The notes under the pieces are model-generated. The model did no database searches. It was not told the origin of the DNA and worked only from the letters and a program-made list of their open reading frames with translations. From positions 1-14,957 of the forward strand of contig JAFGQA010000328.1 of assembly GCA_016935885.1 (NCBI GenBank): 14,957 bases of DNA. The letters are read 5' to 3'. Of this stretch, positions 6,143 to 13,190 are shown piece by piece (position 1 is the first letter of the stretch; each line of letters opens with the position of its first letter). The translations under genes were made by a program, and so were the position numbers. Source of the stretch: Phycisphaerae bacterium. Lineage in GTDB: Bacteria; Planctomycetota; Phycisphaerae; UBA1845; UTPLA1.

Positions 6143-8110
6143 ATGAAAAGACTGGTTCTCATCGGCGTCGCTGCCTCATTCCTGGTAAGCGGTTTGACAT
6201 CGGGCGTGGCGGTTGCCCAGACGGATGTAGCGAGTTTCCCGCTGATCAAGGCCGCGCCGGCCGACGCCTTCATCACCGTCGCCGCGAAGGCGAATCCCGA
6301 ACGCAAGTTCATCGATGCGTACTGGGATCGCGTCATCCAGGAGTTCCTCGACCAGGGCATCCTGGAAGACATCTGGGACATGATCACCGACCTCATACCG
6401 GACGAGAACCTCGATGCGGTCGAGGAGGCCCATGATCGCATCTCGGTCTTGTTCGAGAAGATCGATTGGGGCGAGCTGTTTCACCGCGAGATGATCTACA
6501 CGGGCCGATTCCACGCTCCCGCACCGGGCAGCCTCACACACGAAGGCCTGTTGATAGGACGAATGGGCAAGGAGAAGGCGGCCTCGAACTACGCGGGCCT
6601 GAAGGCCCTGTTGGAGGAGGCGGAGAAGATGCTCGTCGCCCACGTTGGCGAAGGCATCGTCGCGATCAGCGAGACCAAGGAGGACGGACTCACCATCACG
6701 TGTTTCGGTCCGCAGGAGATGCCGGATGTTGGGATCACGCTCGCTCATTGGAAGGACCTAATCCTGATATCCACCGGGGGCAATACGATCCTGCACGAGG
6801 CCGTGGACCTGCTGAAAGGCACGTCCAAGAAGACCGGCTTGGTGGAGACCGCCCGGTTCAAGAAGGCCTTCGCCGACCTCCCCCCGGCCGAGGATGAACT
6901 GGTCTTCTTCGATATCGAGGGAATGCTCGGCACCATCAGATCCGTTGTCGGCAAGATTTCCGCTGGTATGGCGGCGGGCGAACAGGCGACGACGCAGCCC
7001 GCCGGGGACACACTCTCGGATGAGGCCAAGTGGATGGCCTTCGTGTCAACCTTGCTGAACGACGTCTCCATCGCGGACTACATGGCCGCCGTGGAATGGA
7101 CGGACGGCTACCAGGTCCACAACGAGGTCGTCACGACGCTGAGGCCCAACGCCACGGATAATCCGCTCCGCAAGATCCTGGCGAGCAGCAGGCCCCTGGA
7201 GAAGTTCGAGAAGTACATCCCGAAAGAGGCGAATGACTTCAGTTGCTCGTCGGGCGTGAGTTTCTCGAAGCTGTATCGGTATGCGCTCGGCTTTGTGAAG
7301 GAGAATGTCCCCGGCGGCAAGGACATGATCGCCGAGTTTGAGAAGGTGCAGAAGGAGGACTGGGAGCTGAACATCGACCAGGACATCCTGTCGCTGTTCG
7401 ATGGCGAGACGGCCTCGGCGATGATGGGCAAAGACTGGTTCCTCATGCTGAAGGTGACCGACGAGGAGAAGGCGGCCAAGCAGGTCTCCAGCTTGCTCAA
7501 GCGGCTTAACAATATGATGGGCGAGCAAAACGCCTTAATGATGACCGAGGTGACGGTCGCCGGCGAGAAGGGATTCACTCAGGTTATGCATCCGTTCCTG
7601 ATGATGATGGGCGGTGGGTTGGCACCGGTCCTCGGCTGCGCCGAGGGGCATCTGATCATCGGTTCATCCACCGACGCCGTGGCCACCTGCCTGAAGACCG
7701 GTCGAGGCAAGCACCCCAACATCACCGAGAACGAGCGATGGCAGAAGGAGGGCCTTGCACCCAAGTCCGGTGCAGTGGACGCGATCAGCTTCACGGACGA
7801 GAGCAACATGGCCAAGGAGTTGCAGGAGCTTATCGGGCTTGCCTCGATGGGCATGGGGTTCGTAGCGATGTTCGCGCAGGGGGAGGCGCCACCGGAGATC
7901 CGCAGCGTCCTGTCCGCCGTGCCGCCGATCCTCGGCAAGCTCGGTCCGGTGGTGGGCAAGCTCGATTTCTATCAGTCCTCCTCGCAATACTCCACGTTCA
8001 ACGGCGACCACTGGCGGACCCGATCGGTGCAGAACTACAAGAAGTCCGTACCGAAGCCTCCAGCGGCCGAAGACGAGAGCGAAAGCAAGGGCGAAGCGGG
8101 GGACCTTTAG
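6143..8110 (+). CDS. Secreted DUF3352-like protein
   Basis: This encodes 655 residues from ATG 6143, with GGGAG 7 nt upstream; an ATG at 6138 stops after two codons. Residues 1-25 are a signal peptide with an AVA-Q cleavage site. The mature part has repeated segments of the type seen in DUF3352-like secreted proteins of planctomycetes: an early LIKAAPADAFITVAAK, repeated LILISTGGNTILHEAVDLL- and HLIIGSSTDAVATCLK-like strands, and a late QYSTFNGDHWRTRSVQNYK. No catalytic motif or lipobox is seen. The C-terminus is an acidic, probably disordered tail (EDESESKGEAGDL). The stop codon TAG (8108-8110) is also the first three bases of a small inverted-repeat element. The cellular role is unknown; the family match is from recall of the pattern. 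Confidence 0.6.
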   Translation: MKRLVLIGVAASFLVSGLTSGVAVAQTDVASFPLIKAAPADAFITVAAKANPERKFIDAYWDRVIQEFLDQGILEDIWDMITDLIPDENLDAVEEAHDRISVLFEKIDWGELFHREMIYTGRFHAPAPGSLTHEGLLIGRMGKEKAASNYAGLKALLEEAEKMLVAHVGEGIVAISETKEDGLTITCFGPQEMPDVGITLAHWKDLILISTGGNTILHEAVDLLKGTSKKTGLVETARFKKAFADLPPAEDELVFFDIEGMLGTIRSVVGKISAGMAAGEQATTQPAGDTLSDEAKWMAFVSTLLNDVSIADYMAAVEWTDGYQVHNEVVTTLRPNATDNPLRKILASSRPLEKFEKYIPKEANDFSCSSGVSFSKLYRYALGFVKENVPGGKDMIAEFEKVQKEDWELNIDQDILSLFDGETASAMMGKDWFLMLKVTDEEKAAKQVSSLLKRLNNMMGEQNALMMTEVTVAGEKGFTQVMHPFLMMMGGGLAPVLGCAEGHLIIGSSTDAVATCLKTGRGKHPNITENERWQKEGLAPKSGAVDAISFTDESNMAKELQELIGLASMGMGFVAMFAQGEAPPEIRSVLSAVPPILGKLGPVVGKLDFYQSSSQYSTFNGDHWRTRSVQNYKKSVPKPPAAEDESESKGEAGDL

Positions 8111-8229
8111 AGCAGTTCACGCTTGCCTGCGACTGTGGCACGGGCGCCAAAGCCCGTGAATCCACCGCCGAGACGGCGGTGCCACAGGTGCAGCGGTGCC
8201 ACAGGTGCATCCCACCGTGAAGTGCTCTA
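8108..8229. mobile_element. 122-bp MITE-like element overlapping the upstream stop codon
   Basis: Terminal inverted repeats TAGAGCAGTTCACG (8108-8121) and CGTGAAGTGCTCTA (8216-8229) match at 13 of 14 positions. Inside are hairpins CACGGGC/GCCCGTG and CACCGCC/GGCGGTG, plus a 16-bp direct repeat CGGTGCCACAGGTGCA at 8177-8192 and 8194-8209. The first three bases supply the TAG stop of the 655-aa gene. It has no coding capacity. Confidence 0.6.
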
Positions 8230-8250
8230 GAAGCTGTCTCAGAACCGTGG

Positions 8251-8325
8251 CACAGGCCTCTGGCCTGTGGAGACGAGCGAGAGAATGCCCGGTGAATCAT
8301 CCATCCACCGGCGTCGGCGCCGGTG
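8251..8325. repeat. Two GTGGCAC-family hairpins between convergent genes
   Basis: CACAGGCC-TCT-GGCCTGTG (8251-8269) and CACCGGCG-TCGG-CGCCGGTG (8306-8325) are perfect palindromes. Both belong to the family found elsewhere in the window (10145-10169, 11428-11446). They lie between two convergent genes and could end transcription, but no T-run follows. Confidence 0.7.
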
Positions 8326-8346
8326 CCATAGTCTCGCCACGGGCTG

Positions 8347-8910
8347 CTACGCCGTCGCCTCGGCGCCCCGCTTGGGCTCCCACACGGGGAAAGTGAGCAT
8401 CATGAAGTGAATGACCCGGTGGTTGACGGGCTCCGTGCCGACCGGCACGGCCTTGCGTTTGACAACGTAGAACCCGCTGACCTTGTCGTGCCACGCTTGC
8501 TTTCGAGCGTCGAAGATGATCCAGATGTGGTCGAGGCCAAAGAACCACAGCAGGAATAGGGCAATCGCCGCACGGTAGACGACGGCGATGAAAGAGGGTT
8601 TGTCGCCGAGGATGTATGCATAACGGATGCCGACGATCCTGTAGCCCGGCGTCCCGTAGCAGGAAAGGCGGAAACCGAACAGGTAGAGGATCGCGATGGG
8701 CCAGAAGCTGAACTCGTACCAGATGGACGCTTCATCGGTAAGCCAGCCGTCTTCGGTAAACCAGTCGTCGGGCGCGAGGTGGATGAGGGCTTCCCCGAGC
8801 GCGTAATGGAAGCCCGCAAGGATGAGAACGTCGATCGTCAGGGCGATGGTGCGACGCGTGAAGCCGGCGTAATCGTCACGGTCGTACACGGGACCAATGA
8901 TCTGAGCCAT
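8347..8910 (-). CDS. RDD family integral membrane protein
   Basis: This encodes 187 residues from ATG 8908-8910, with GAGAGGG about 4 nt upstream. The RDD signature is visible. RR at 19-20 and D27 lie in the first membrane helix (RRTIALTIDVLILAGF), GTPGYRIVGIRY is at 86-97, and the Asp-containing end of the last helix is IIFDARKQAWHDKVSG (131-146). Three membrane segments lie at about 22-43, 69-82 and 107-132. The C-terminal 35 residues are cytoplasmic and unassigned. RDD proteins are inner-membrane proteins, some acting in ion or compatible-solute transport; no substrate can be given. The promoter region is occupied by the inverted-repeat element at 8955-9114. Confidence 0.85.
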   Translation of the reverse strand: MAQIIGPVYDRDDYAGFTRRTIALTIDVLILAGFHYALGEALIHLAPDDWFTEDGWLTDEASIWYEFSFWPIAILYLFGFRLSCYGTPGYRIVGIRYAYILGDKPSFIAVVYRAAIALFLLWFFGLDHIWIIFDARKQAWHDKVSGFYVVKRKAVPVGTEPVNHRVIHFMMLTFPVWEPKRGAEATA

Positions 8911-8954
8911 AGCGCCCTCTCACGGTGCCTGACGCTCACGCCGGCGGACCCTGT

Positions 8955-9114
8955 GGGTCCGTGACAGTCTAGATGGGTGCCACTGGCAGCTTGTCTGCCA
9001 GTGCGTATGCCCCGTGCGTCCACGAGAGACCACACGGGCGGACGAGCCTGCCTGTCGGCAGACAGGCCGCCCGTGGCACCCCAAGTCGAATCCCGCCGGA
9101 AGTGTCACGGACCC
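8955..9114. mobile_element. 160-bp MITE-like element with 12-bp terminal inverted repeats
   Basis: GGGTCCGTGACA (8955-8966) and TGTCACGGACCC (9103-9114) are perfect inverted repeats. Inside are CACTGGCAG-CTTGT-CTGCCAGTG (8981-9003) and a nested hairpin CACGGGCGG / CCGCCCGTG (9033-9075) enclosing GCCTGTC-GGCA-GACAGGC (9050-9067). The right repeat covers the stop codon of the HAD gene. The left repeat extended to 18 bp recurs at 14834-14851, so the sequence is dispersed. The element itself has no gene. Confidence 0.6.
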
Positions 9115-9800
9115 GGACCGGGCAGTAGTCCATCCCAGTACTTGCTCAGGTCGGACAGCGACGTGATCGTGGCGACCTGCCCGACCTGAACGCCCTGGTG
9201 GTCGCCATGGCGATCCAAGAGGACAGGCCTCCAGCCGATCTCGCGGGGGACCTGACAGTCGCCGACGGGGTCATCGCCCACGCAGAGGATCCGGTCCGGC
9301 TCAACACCCAACGCCTCGGTGATGCGCTGATAGAAGCGCCGATCTCCCTTGGCGAGGCCGATGGAGCTGCTGTTGAAAAACGGGTCCAGCAGCCCTTTCA
9401 GTTCGCCCCCGTTGGGGCCGAGCATGAAGGGCGACAAGGTGGTGAACGCGCAGACCCGGAGCCCCGCGGACTTGGCCGCCTTGATCGCCTCCATCGCATC
9501 GGGAAACAAGACCATGTCGTCACGGGCGTCGTACATGGCCGAGATGGACGTCAGCAAATCGACCGATACCCCCACGCCCATCCGAGCGAATAGCAGCGCC
9601 AGGAAATCCGTCCATCCGTGGATCTCGCGCTTGGGCGCGTCCAACGCAAACACGCCTGCTCGGGCGGCCTCGTACGCCTGATAACTGATCTCGATGCCGA
9701 AATCCGCCAGCAGGCGTTGGACCTCCACGGCCTGCACGCGCCCCGCAGGCCAGTGCATCAGGGTGTCACGCACGTCAGTCGCAAGAACGTCGATGGCCAT
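9105..9800 (-). CDS. HAD-superfamily protein with an altered first motif
   Basis: This encodes 231 residues from ATG 9798-9800; a TTG at 9806 is the alternative. The ribosome binding site is weak. HAD motifs appear in order: motif I TDVRDTL (nucleophile D9), a cap domain at about 15-90, motif II FTTLS (Thr 120-121), the motif III lysine LAKGD (K151), and motif IV VGDDPVGD (D176, D177, D181) followed by REIGWRP, typical of the phosphoglycolate phosphatase-like subgroup. In motif I the usual DxD is D-V-R: the acid/base Asp is Arg at position 11. Classic phosphatase activity is therefore doubtful, and another reaction or a non-enzymatic role is possible. The last residues (GLLPGPGP) and the stop come from the adjacent inverted-repeat element. 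Confidence 0.75.
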   Translation of the reverse strand: MAIDVLATDVRDTLMHWPAGRVQAVEVQRLLADFGIEISYQAYEAARAGVFALDAPKREIHGWTDFLALLFARMGVGVSVDLLTSISAMYDARDDMVLFPDAMEAIKAAKSAGLRVCAFTTLSPFMLGPNGGELKGLLDPFFNSSSIGLAKGDRRFYQRITEALGVEPDRILCVGDDPVGDCQVPREIGWRPVLLDRHGDHQGVQVGQVATITSLSDLSKYWDGLLPGPGP

Positions 9801-10096
9801 TCCCAAGTTCTTACAGCGCCGAGCGGCCTTTTGCCACTGTCCCAGAGCCAGTATGCCCAGTATACTTGGAGCTTATCCCAAGACTGTGGCACGAGCGTCC
9901 GATGGCTCACGGGCTCATGCACGCGCCCGAGCACGGGCGTTTAGTTGAGTGGGACTGGCCGCTGTCCGATACGAACGTATCGGTGGCGTCCGCGCGCACC
10001 CAAGACGCGGGTCGCCACAACTACTTCTGAGAGCGGTAGTTATGGTGCAAGCCCGCCGAGGGGGCGCGGATGGAGTCCCACTGAGCTCGTCTCTGC

Positions 10097-10126
10097 GTGT
10101 CCCAGCAGGTCGGCAAGCTGGGACAC
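10097..10126. repeat. Perfect 10-bp stem hairpin
   Basis: GTGTCCCAGC and GCTGGGACAC are perfect inverted repeats around a 10-nt loop (10107-10116), upstream of the DUF444 gene. Their sequence differs from the GTGGCAC family. No T-run follows. Confidence 0.75.
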
Positions 10127-10144
10127 CGCCGCGGAAGGTCGTGC

Positions 10145-10169
10145 TGGCACGGGTGGAACGCCCGTGCCA
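10145..10169. repeat. GTGGCAC-family hairpin
   Basis: TGGCACGGG-TGGAACG-CCCGTGCCA is a perfect 9-bp stem with a 7-nt loop. It shares sequence with the hairpins at 8136-8325 and 11428-11446, so it belongs to a dispersed repeat family. Confidence 0.75.
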
Positions 10170-10221
10170 CGGCCGAGGAGGATAGGCTCGCAGGAGGCGG
10201 CGCGCATCGCCGGTCCTGTCA

Positions 10222-10227
10222 TATAAT
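10222..10227 (+). promoter_or_regulatory. TATAAT -10 box before the DUF444 gene
   Basis: A perfect TATAAT lies 36 nt before ATG 10264, in GC-rich sequence where such a match is unlikely by chance. No good -35 is present 16-18 bp upstream (GGCGCG at 10199-10204), so it may need an activator. AGGA lies about 8 nt before the start codon. Confidence 0.5.
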
Positions 10228-10263
10228 CAATGTGGGGACCGCGTACAGCGGCAGGAAACGCAG

Positions 10264-11364
10264 ATGTACCTTCGGATCGACAAGGACCACCAGCGGTTTC
10301 GCCAGATCGTCAAGGGCAGGATCCGGGAAGATCTGCGCAAGTTCCTGACGCGGGGCGAGCTGATCGGCAAGGAGGGCAAACACCTGGTCAGCATCCCAGT
10401 GCGGGGCATTGACCTGCCCCATTTCCGCTACGGCGACAACAACGATGGGGGGGTCGGTGCGGGCGAAGCCCAGCCCGGCGACCCGGCAGATGGGGAAGGT
10501 GGCGAACAGGGGCCTGGCGGGACCGAGGCGGGGCAGCACATACTGGAGGTCGAGGTCTCGCTTGACGAACTGGCCGATATCCTCGGCGAGGAGCTTCAAC
10601 TGCCGCGGATCCAGCCCAAGGGCAAGCACCAGATCACGTCTGAGAAGGACCGCTACAGCGGCATCCGGCATACAGGGCCGGAGTCGTTGCGGCACTTCAA
10701 GCGGACGTTCAAGGCGGCGCTCAAACGACAGATCATCGCCGGAAACTACGATCCGGATAATCCGGTGATCGCGCCGATCCGCCGCGACAAGCGGTACCGA
10801 AGCTGGAAGACCGTCCTGAAGCCGCAGTCAAACGCGGTCATCGTGTACATGATGGACGTGTCGGGCTCGATGGGGGACGAACAGAAGGAGTTGGTCCGCC
10901 TGGAGGCGTTCTGGATCGACGCGTGGCTGCGCCGCAACTACGAGGGCATCGAGAGCCGATACGTCGTGCACGACGTTCGCGCGGCGGAGGTGAACCGGGA
11001 GACGTTCTTTCGGATCCGCGAGGACGGCGGCACGAAGATCTCCAGCGCGTTCAAGCTTTGTCGCGCCATCCTCGATGCGCACTACAATCCCGACGAATGG
11101 AACGTCTATCTGTTTCATTTTTCGGACGGCGATAATTCCAGTGAGAGTGACTCGCGCGAGTGCTGCAAGATCGTGAGTGAGAACCTGCTGCCGAACGTGA
11201 ACATGTTCGGTTACTGCCAGGTCGCCAGCGCCTACGGCAGCGGCAACTTCATCAACGTGATTCACGAGCACCTTGATAAGGAGGAGAGCGTGATCACGAG
11301 CCGGGTCAACACGAAGGACGACATCTACGATTCGCTCAAGACCTTCTTCTCCCCAGGGAAGTGA
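10264..11364 (+). CDS. DUF444 family protein (YeaH/YhbH-like), von Willebrand A domain
   Basis: This encodes 366 residues from ATG 10264. The N-terminus ([20 protein letters not shown]) and HFRYGDNN followed by a Gly-rich linker (59-90) match the DUF444 layout. The C-terminal half is a vWA-like domain with a metal-binding MIDAS site: DVSGS at 198-202, T257 ([10 protein letters not shown]) and D288/D290 (HFSDGDN). The length is a little below the roughly 390-430 aa usual for the family. In other bacteria this gene neighbours prkA (a Ser kinase) and spoVR and is tied to stress, stationary-phase or sporulation functions; the molecular role is poorly defined. Here spoVR follows after 293 bp but no prkA is present. 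Confidence 0.9.
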   Translation: MYLRIDKDHQRFRQIVKGRIREDLRKFLTRGELIGKEGKHLVSIPVRGIDLPHFRYGDNNDGGVGAGEAQPGDPADGEGGEQGPGGTEAGQHILEVEVSLDELADILGEELQLPRIQPKGKHQITSEKDRYSGIRHTGPESLRHFKRTFKAALKRQIIAGNYDPDNPVIAPIRRDKRYRSWKTVLKPQSNAVIVYMMDVSGSMGDEQKELVRLEAFWIDAWLRRNYEGIESRYVVHDVRAAEVNRETFFRIREDGGTKISSAFKLCRAILDAHYNPDEWNVYLFHFSDGDNSSESDSRECCKIVSENLLPNVNMFGYCQVASAYGSGNFINVIHEHLDKEESVITSRVNTKDDIYDSLKTFFSPGK

Positions 11365-11365
11365 C

Positions 11366-11407
11366 GACTAGAAACTGGAGACTAAAGACTGGAGACTTGA
11401 GACTAGC
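11366..11407. repeat. Six degenerate 7-bp tandem repeats
   Basis: Starting one base after the DUF444 stop codon, heptamers run GACTAGA, AACTGGA, GACTAAA, GACTGGA, GACTTGA, GACTAGC. The consensus is GACTNGA. Paired heptamers also give a 14-bp period. Confidence 0.85.
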
Positions 11408-11427
11408 AGCCTGTGGCAAAACTGTGG

Positions 11428-11446
11428 CACCGGCGTCTCGCCGGTG
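11428..11446. repeat. GTGGCAC-family hairpin
   Basis: CACCGGCG-TCT-CGCCGGTG is a perfect 8-bp stem preceded by CTGTGG, and a CTGTGGCA half-copy lies just upstream (11411-11418). It is the same family as 8306-8325. Confidence 0.75.
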
Positions 11447-11583
11447 GTTGTCGCCGTCAGGAACGGCGTTTCCGAACCGCTGTTTTCCCTTTTAATACGG
11501 GGTGCTAGCGACCAGAAGGGCGAGACCTACTGGAGACGTGACGCACGCTACGGGACTGACGCATGGCACGAAATCGACATCGG

Positions 11584-11639
11584 CGTTTGGACATTCCTGC
11601 GTTTCGATGTATTGACGTTTCGACGTTTCGGGTTTTTCC
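11584..11639. repeat. Degenerate 8-bp tandem repeats before spoVR
   Basis: Seven consecutive octamers relate to CGTTTCGA: CGTTTGGA, CATTCCTG, CGTTTCGA, TGTATTGA, CGTTTCGA, CGTTTCGG, GTTTTTCC. They end 18 nt before the spoVR start, so they lie in its leader or promoter. Apart from the repeats at 11366-11639, the 293-bp gap between DUF444 and spoVR shows nothing clear. Confidence 0.7.
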
Positions 11640-11657
11640 CGGCACGGGATCGAGATA

Positions 11658-13190
11658 ATGACCTTACACACCAAGCGACCGGATCTCGGCAAGTACGCAG
11701 ATGAAATCGCCGGCATCGCGCGCGAAGCCGGCCTCGACTTCTTCGATACCTACTTCGAATTGGTCGACTTCGAGACCATGCAGCAGATTGCCGCCTACGG
11801 GGGGTTTCCGCAGCGGTATCCACACTGGCGCTTCGGCATGGAGTTCGAGCGCCTACGAAAGCAACACGTCTACGGACTCGGCAAGATCTACGAAATGGTC
11901 ATCAACAACGATCCGTGCTACGCCTATCTGGTCTCGGACAACTCCATCACTGATCACAAGTTGGTAATGGCGCACGTCTATGCCCATTGCGATTTCTTCA
12001 AGAGCAACTACTGGTTCAGCAAGACGAACCGCAAGATGATGGATGAGATGGCCAACCACGCCACGCGGATCAGGCGCCATGCCGACCGATTCGGTTTCGA
12101 GAAGGTCGAGTCGTTTCTCGATACGTGTGTCTCGCTCGACAACCTGATCGACCCGCACGCGGCCTTCATGCGGAGGGCGTCGAAGGAAGCGGCCCGGTCC
12201 GATACCCCCGCCGAGCGCGACGTTGAGGAGGAAGTCATCCGGTACAAGAGCAAGCCCTACATGGAGAAGTGGATCAATCCGCCGGCGGAGACACGCCGCC
12301 AGCGAGAGACGCTCATCGCCAAGAGGGAGAAGCAGAAAAAGGTCCTGCCGGCGCAGCCGTTGCGTGACGTGTTGCAGTTCCTTCTCGATCACGCACCGCT
12401 GGAGGATTGGGAGGCTGACGTCCTCGCAATCGTCCGCGAAGAGGCCTACTACTACGCCCCGCAGGGGCAGACGAAGATTATGAACGAGGGCTGGGCGACG
12501 TTCTGGCACAGCCGGCTGATGACGACGAAGATCCTGGGCGATGACGAGCTGATCACATACGCGGATCATCACAGCGGCACCGTTTCGATGCCACCTGGGC
12601 AGGTGAATCCCTATAAGATCGGCGTAGAGTTGTTCCGCGACATCGAAGACCGCTGGAACAGAGGGCGGTTCGGCAAGGAATACGAGGAATGCGAGACGAT
12701 AGGAGAGCAGCGCCGGTGGGACAAGAAGCTCGGGCTCGGATTAGAGAAGATCTTTGAGGTCCGCAGGATCCACAATGACGTGACCTTCATCGACGAATTC
12801 CTGACGCCCGAGTTCGTCGATCGCTTTCGGATGTACCACTACCGCCGCGACCCGACCACCGGCAGGATGGTCGTCGTTAACAGGGACTTTGACAAGATCA
12901 AGGCACAGCTTCTGTTCATGCTCACGAACCACGCCCAGCCTTATATCTACATCGTCGACGGAAACTACGCGAACCGGGGCGAGCTGTACCTCGCCCACAA
13001 GAACAACGGCGTCGATCTGGACATCAAGTACGCCGTCGAGAGCCTCAAGCGTGTTCAGAGCGTTTGGCGCAGGCCCGTCCACCTCCAGGCGAGCATCAAC
13101 GAGGAGATGGTCCTGTTCAGTTGTGACGGCGAGAACTCTCAGCAACAGAAGATCCACGACGACTTGCCGAAACCGGCCCATTCGGTATGA
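11658..13190 (+). CDS. spoVR: SpoVR family protein
   Basis: This encodes 510 residues from ATG 11658, with GGGATCGAG just upstream, a normal full length. Family hallmarks are clear: VYGLGKIYEMVINNDPCYAY (71-90), SDNSITDHKLVMAHVYAHCD with H100, H106 and H110, NYWFSKTN, and the MNEGWATFWHSRLM segment (275-288). It is a soluble protein with no signal or membrane span. SpoVR takes part in spore cortex formation in Bacillus; its homologue YcgB in non-sporing bacteria is a stationary-phase/stress protein often encoded with DUF444 and PrkA proteins. Biochemical activity is not established. The 3' end overlaps the convergent hldE gene by 74 bp. Confidence 0.95.
   Translation: MTLHTKRPDLGKYADEIAGIAREAGLDFFDTYFELVDFETMQQIAAYGGFPQRYPHWRFGMEFERLRKQHVYGLGKIYEMVINNDPCYAYLVSDNSITDHKLVMAHVYAHCDFFKSNYWFSKTNRKMMDEMANHATRIRRHADRFGFEKVESFLDTCVSLDNLIDPHAAFMRRASKEAARSDTPAERDVEEEVIRYKSKPYMEKWINPPAETRRQRETLIAKREKQKKVLPAQPLRDVLQFLLDHAPLEDWEADVLAIVREEAYYYAPQGQTKIMNEGWATFWHSRLMTTKILGDDELITYADHHSGTVSMPPGQVNPYKIGVELFRDIEDRWNRGRFGKEYEECETIGEQRRWDKKLGLGLEKIFEVRRIHNDVTFIDEFLTPEFVDRFRMYHYRRDPTTGRMVVVNRDFDKIKAQLLFMLTNHAQPYIYIVDGNYANRGELYLAHKNNGVDLDIKYAVESLKRVQSVWRRPVHLQASINEEMVLFSCDGENSQQQKIHDDLPKPAHSV

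Larger units (their letters stand above)
9801..10263. other. 463-bp gene-free region rich in palindromes
   Basis: No convincing coding frame. Palindromes are CCGATACG-AA-CGTATCGG (9966-9983), AACTAC/GTAGTT around 10022-10044, GTGTCCCAGC/GCTGGGACAC (10097-10126) and TGGCACGGG/CCCGTGCCA (10145-10169). A degenerate GTGGCACG-family copy lies near 9885-9940. On the minus strand TATACT (9859-9864) could serve the HAD gene, with no clear -35. A structured RNA is possible but not shown. Confidence 0.5.

Noticed and set aside
8136..8325. CRISPR-like array of palindromic repeats
   Set aside because: Units differ in sequence, spacing is irregular and no constant-length spacers or cas genes are present. 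They are dispersed hairpins.
9801..10263. Structured RNA such as a riboswitch or tmRNA upstream of the DUF444 gene
   Set aside because: Several hairpins are present but no recognisable riboswitch core, tag frame or tRNA-like end was found, so only the palindromes are reported.
10219..10695. 158-codon minus-strand frame
   Set aside because: It lies opposite the 5' part of the DUF444 gene and covers its promoter and start. It is a shadow frame.
11853..12572. 239-codon minus-strand frame within spoVR
   Set aside because: SpoVR family motifs occupy the plus strand throughout. The antisense frame is a codon-bias shadow.
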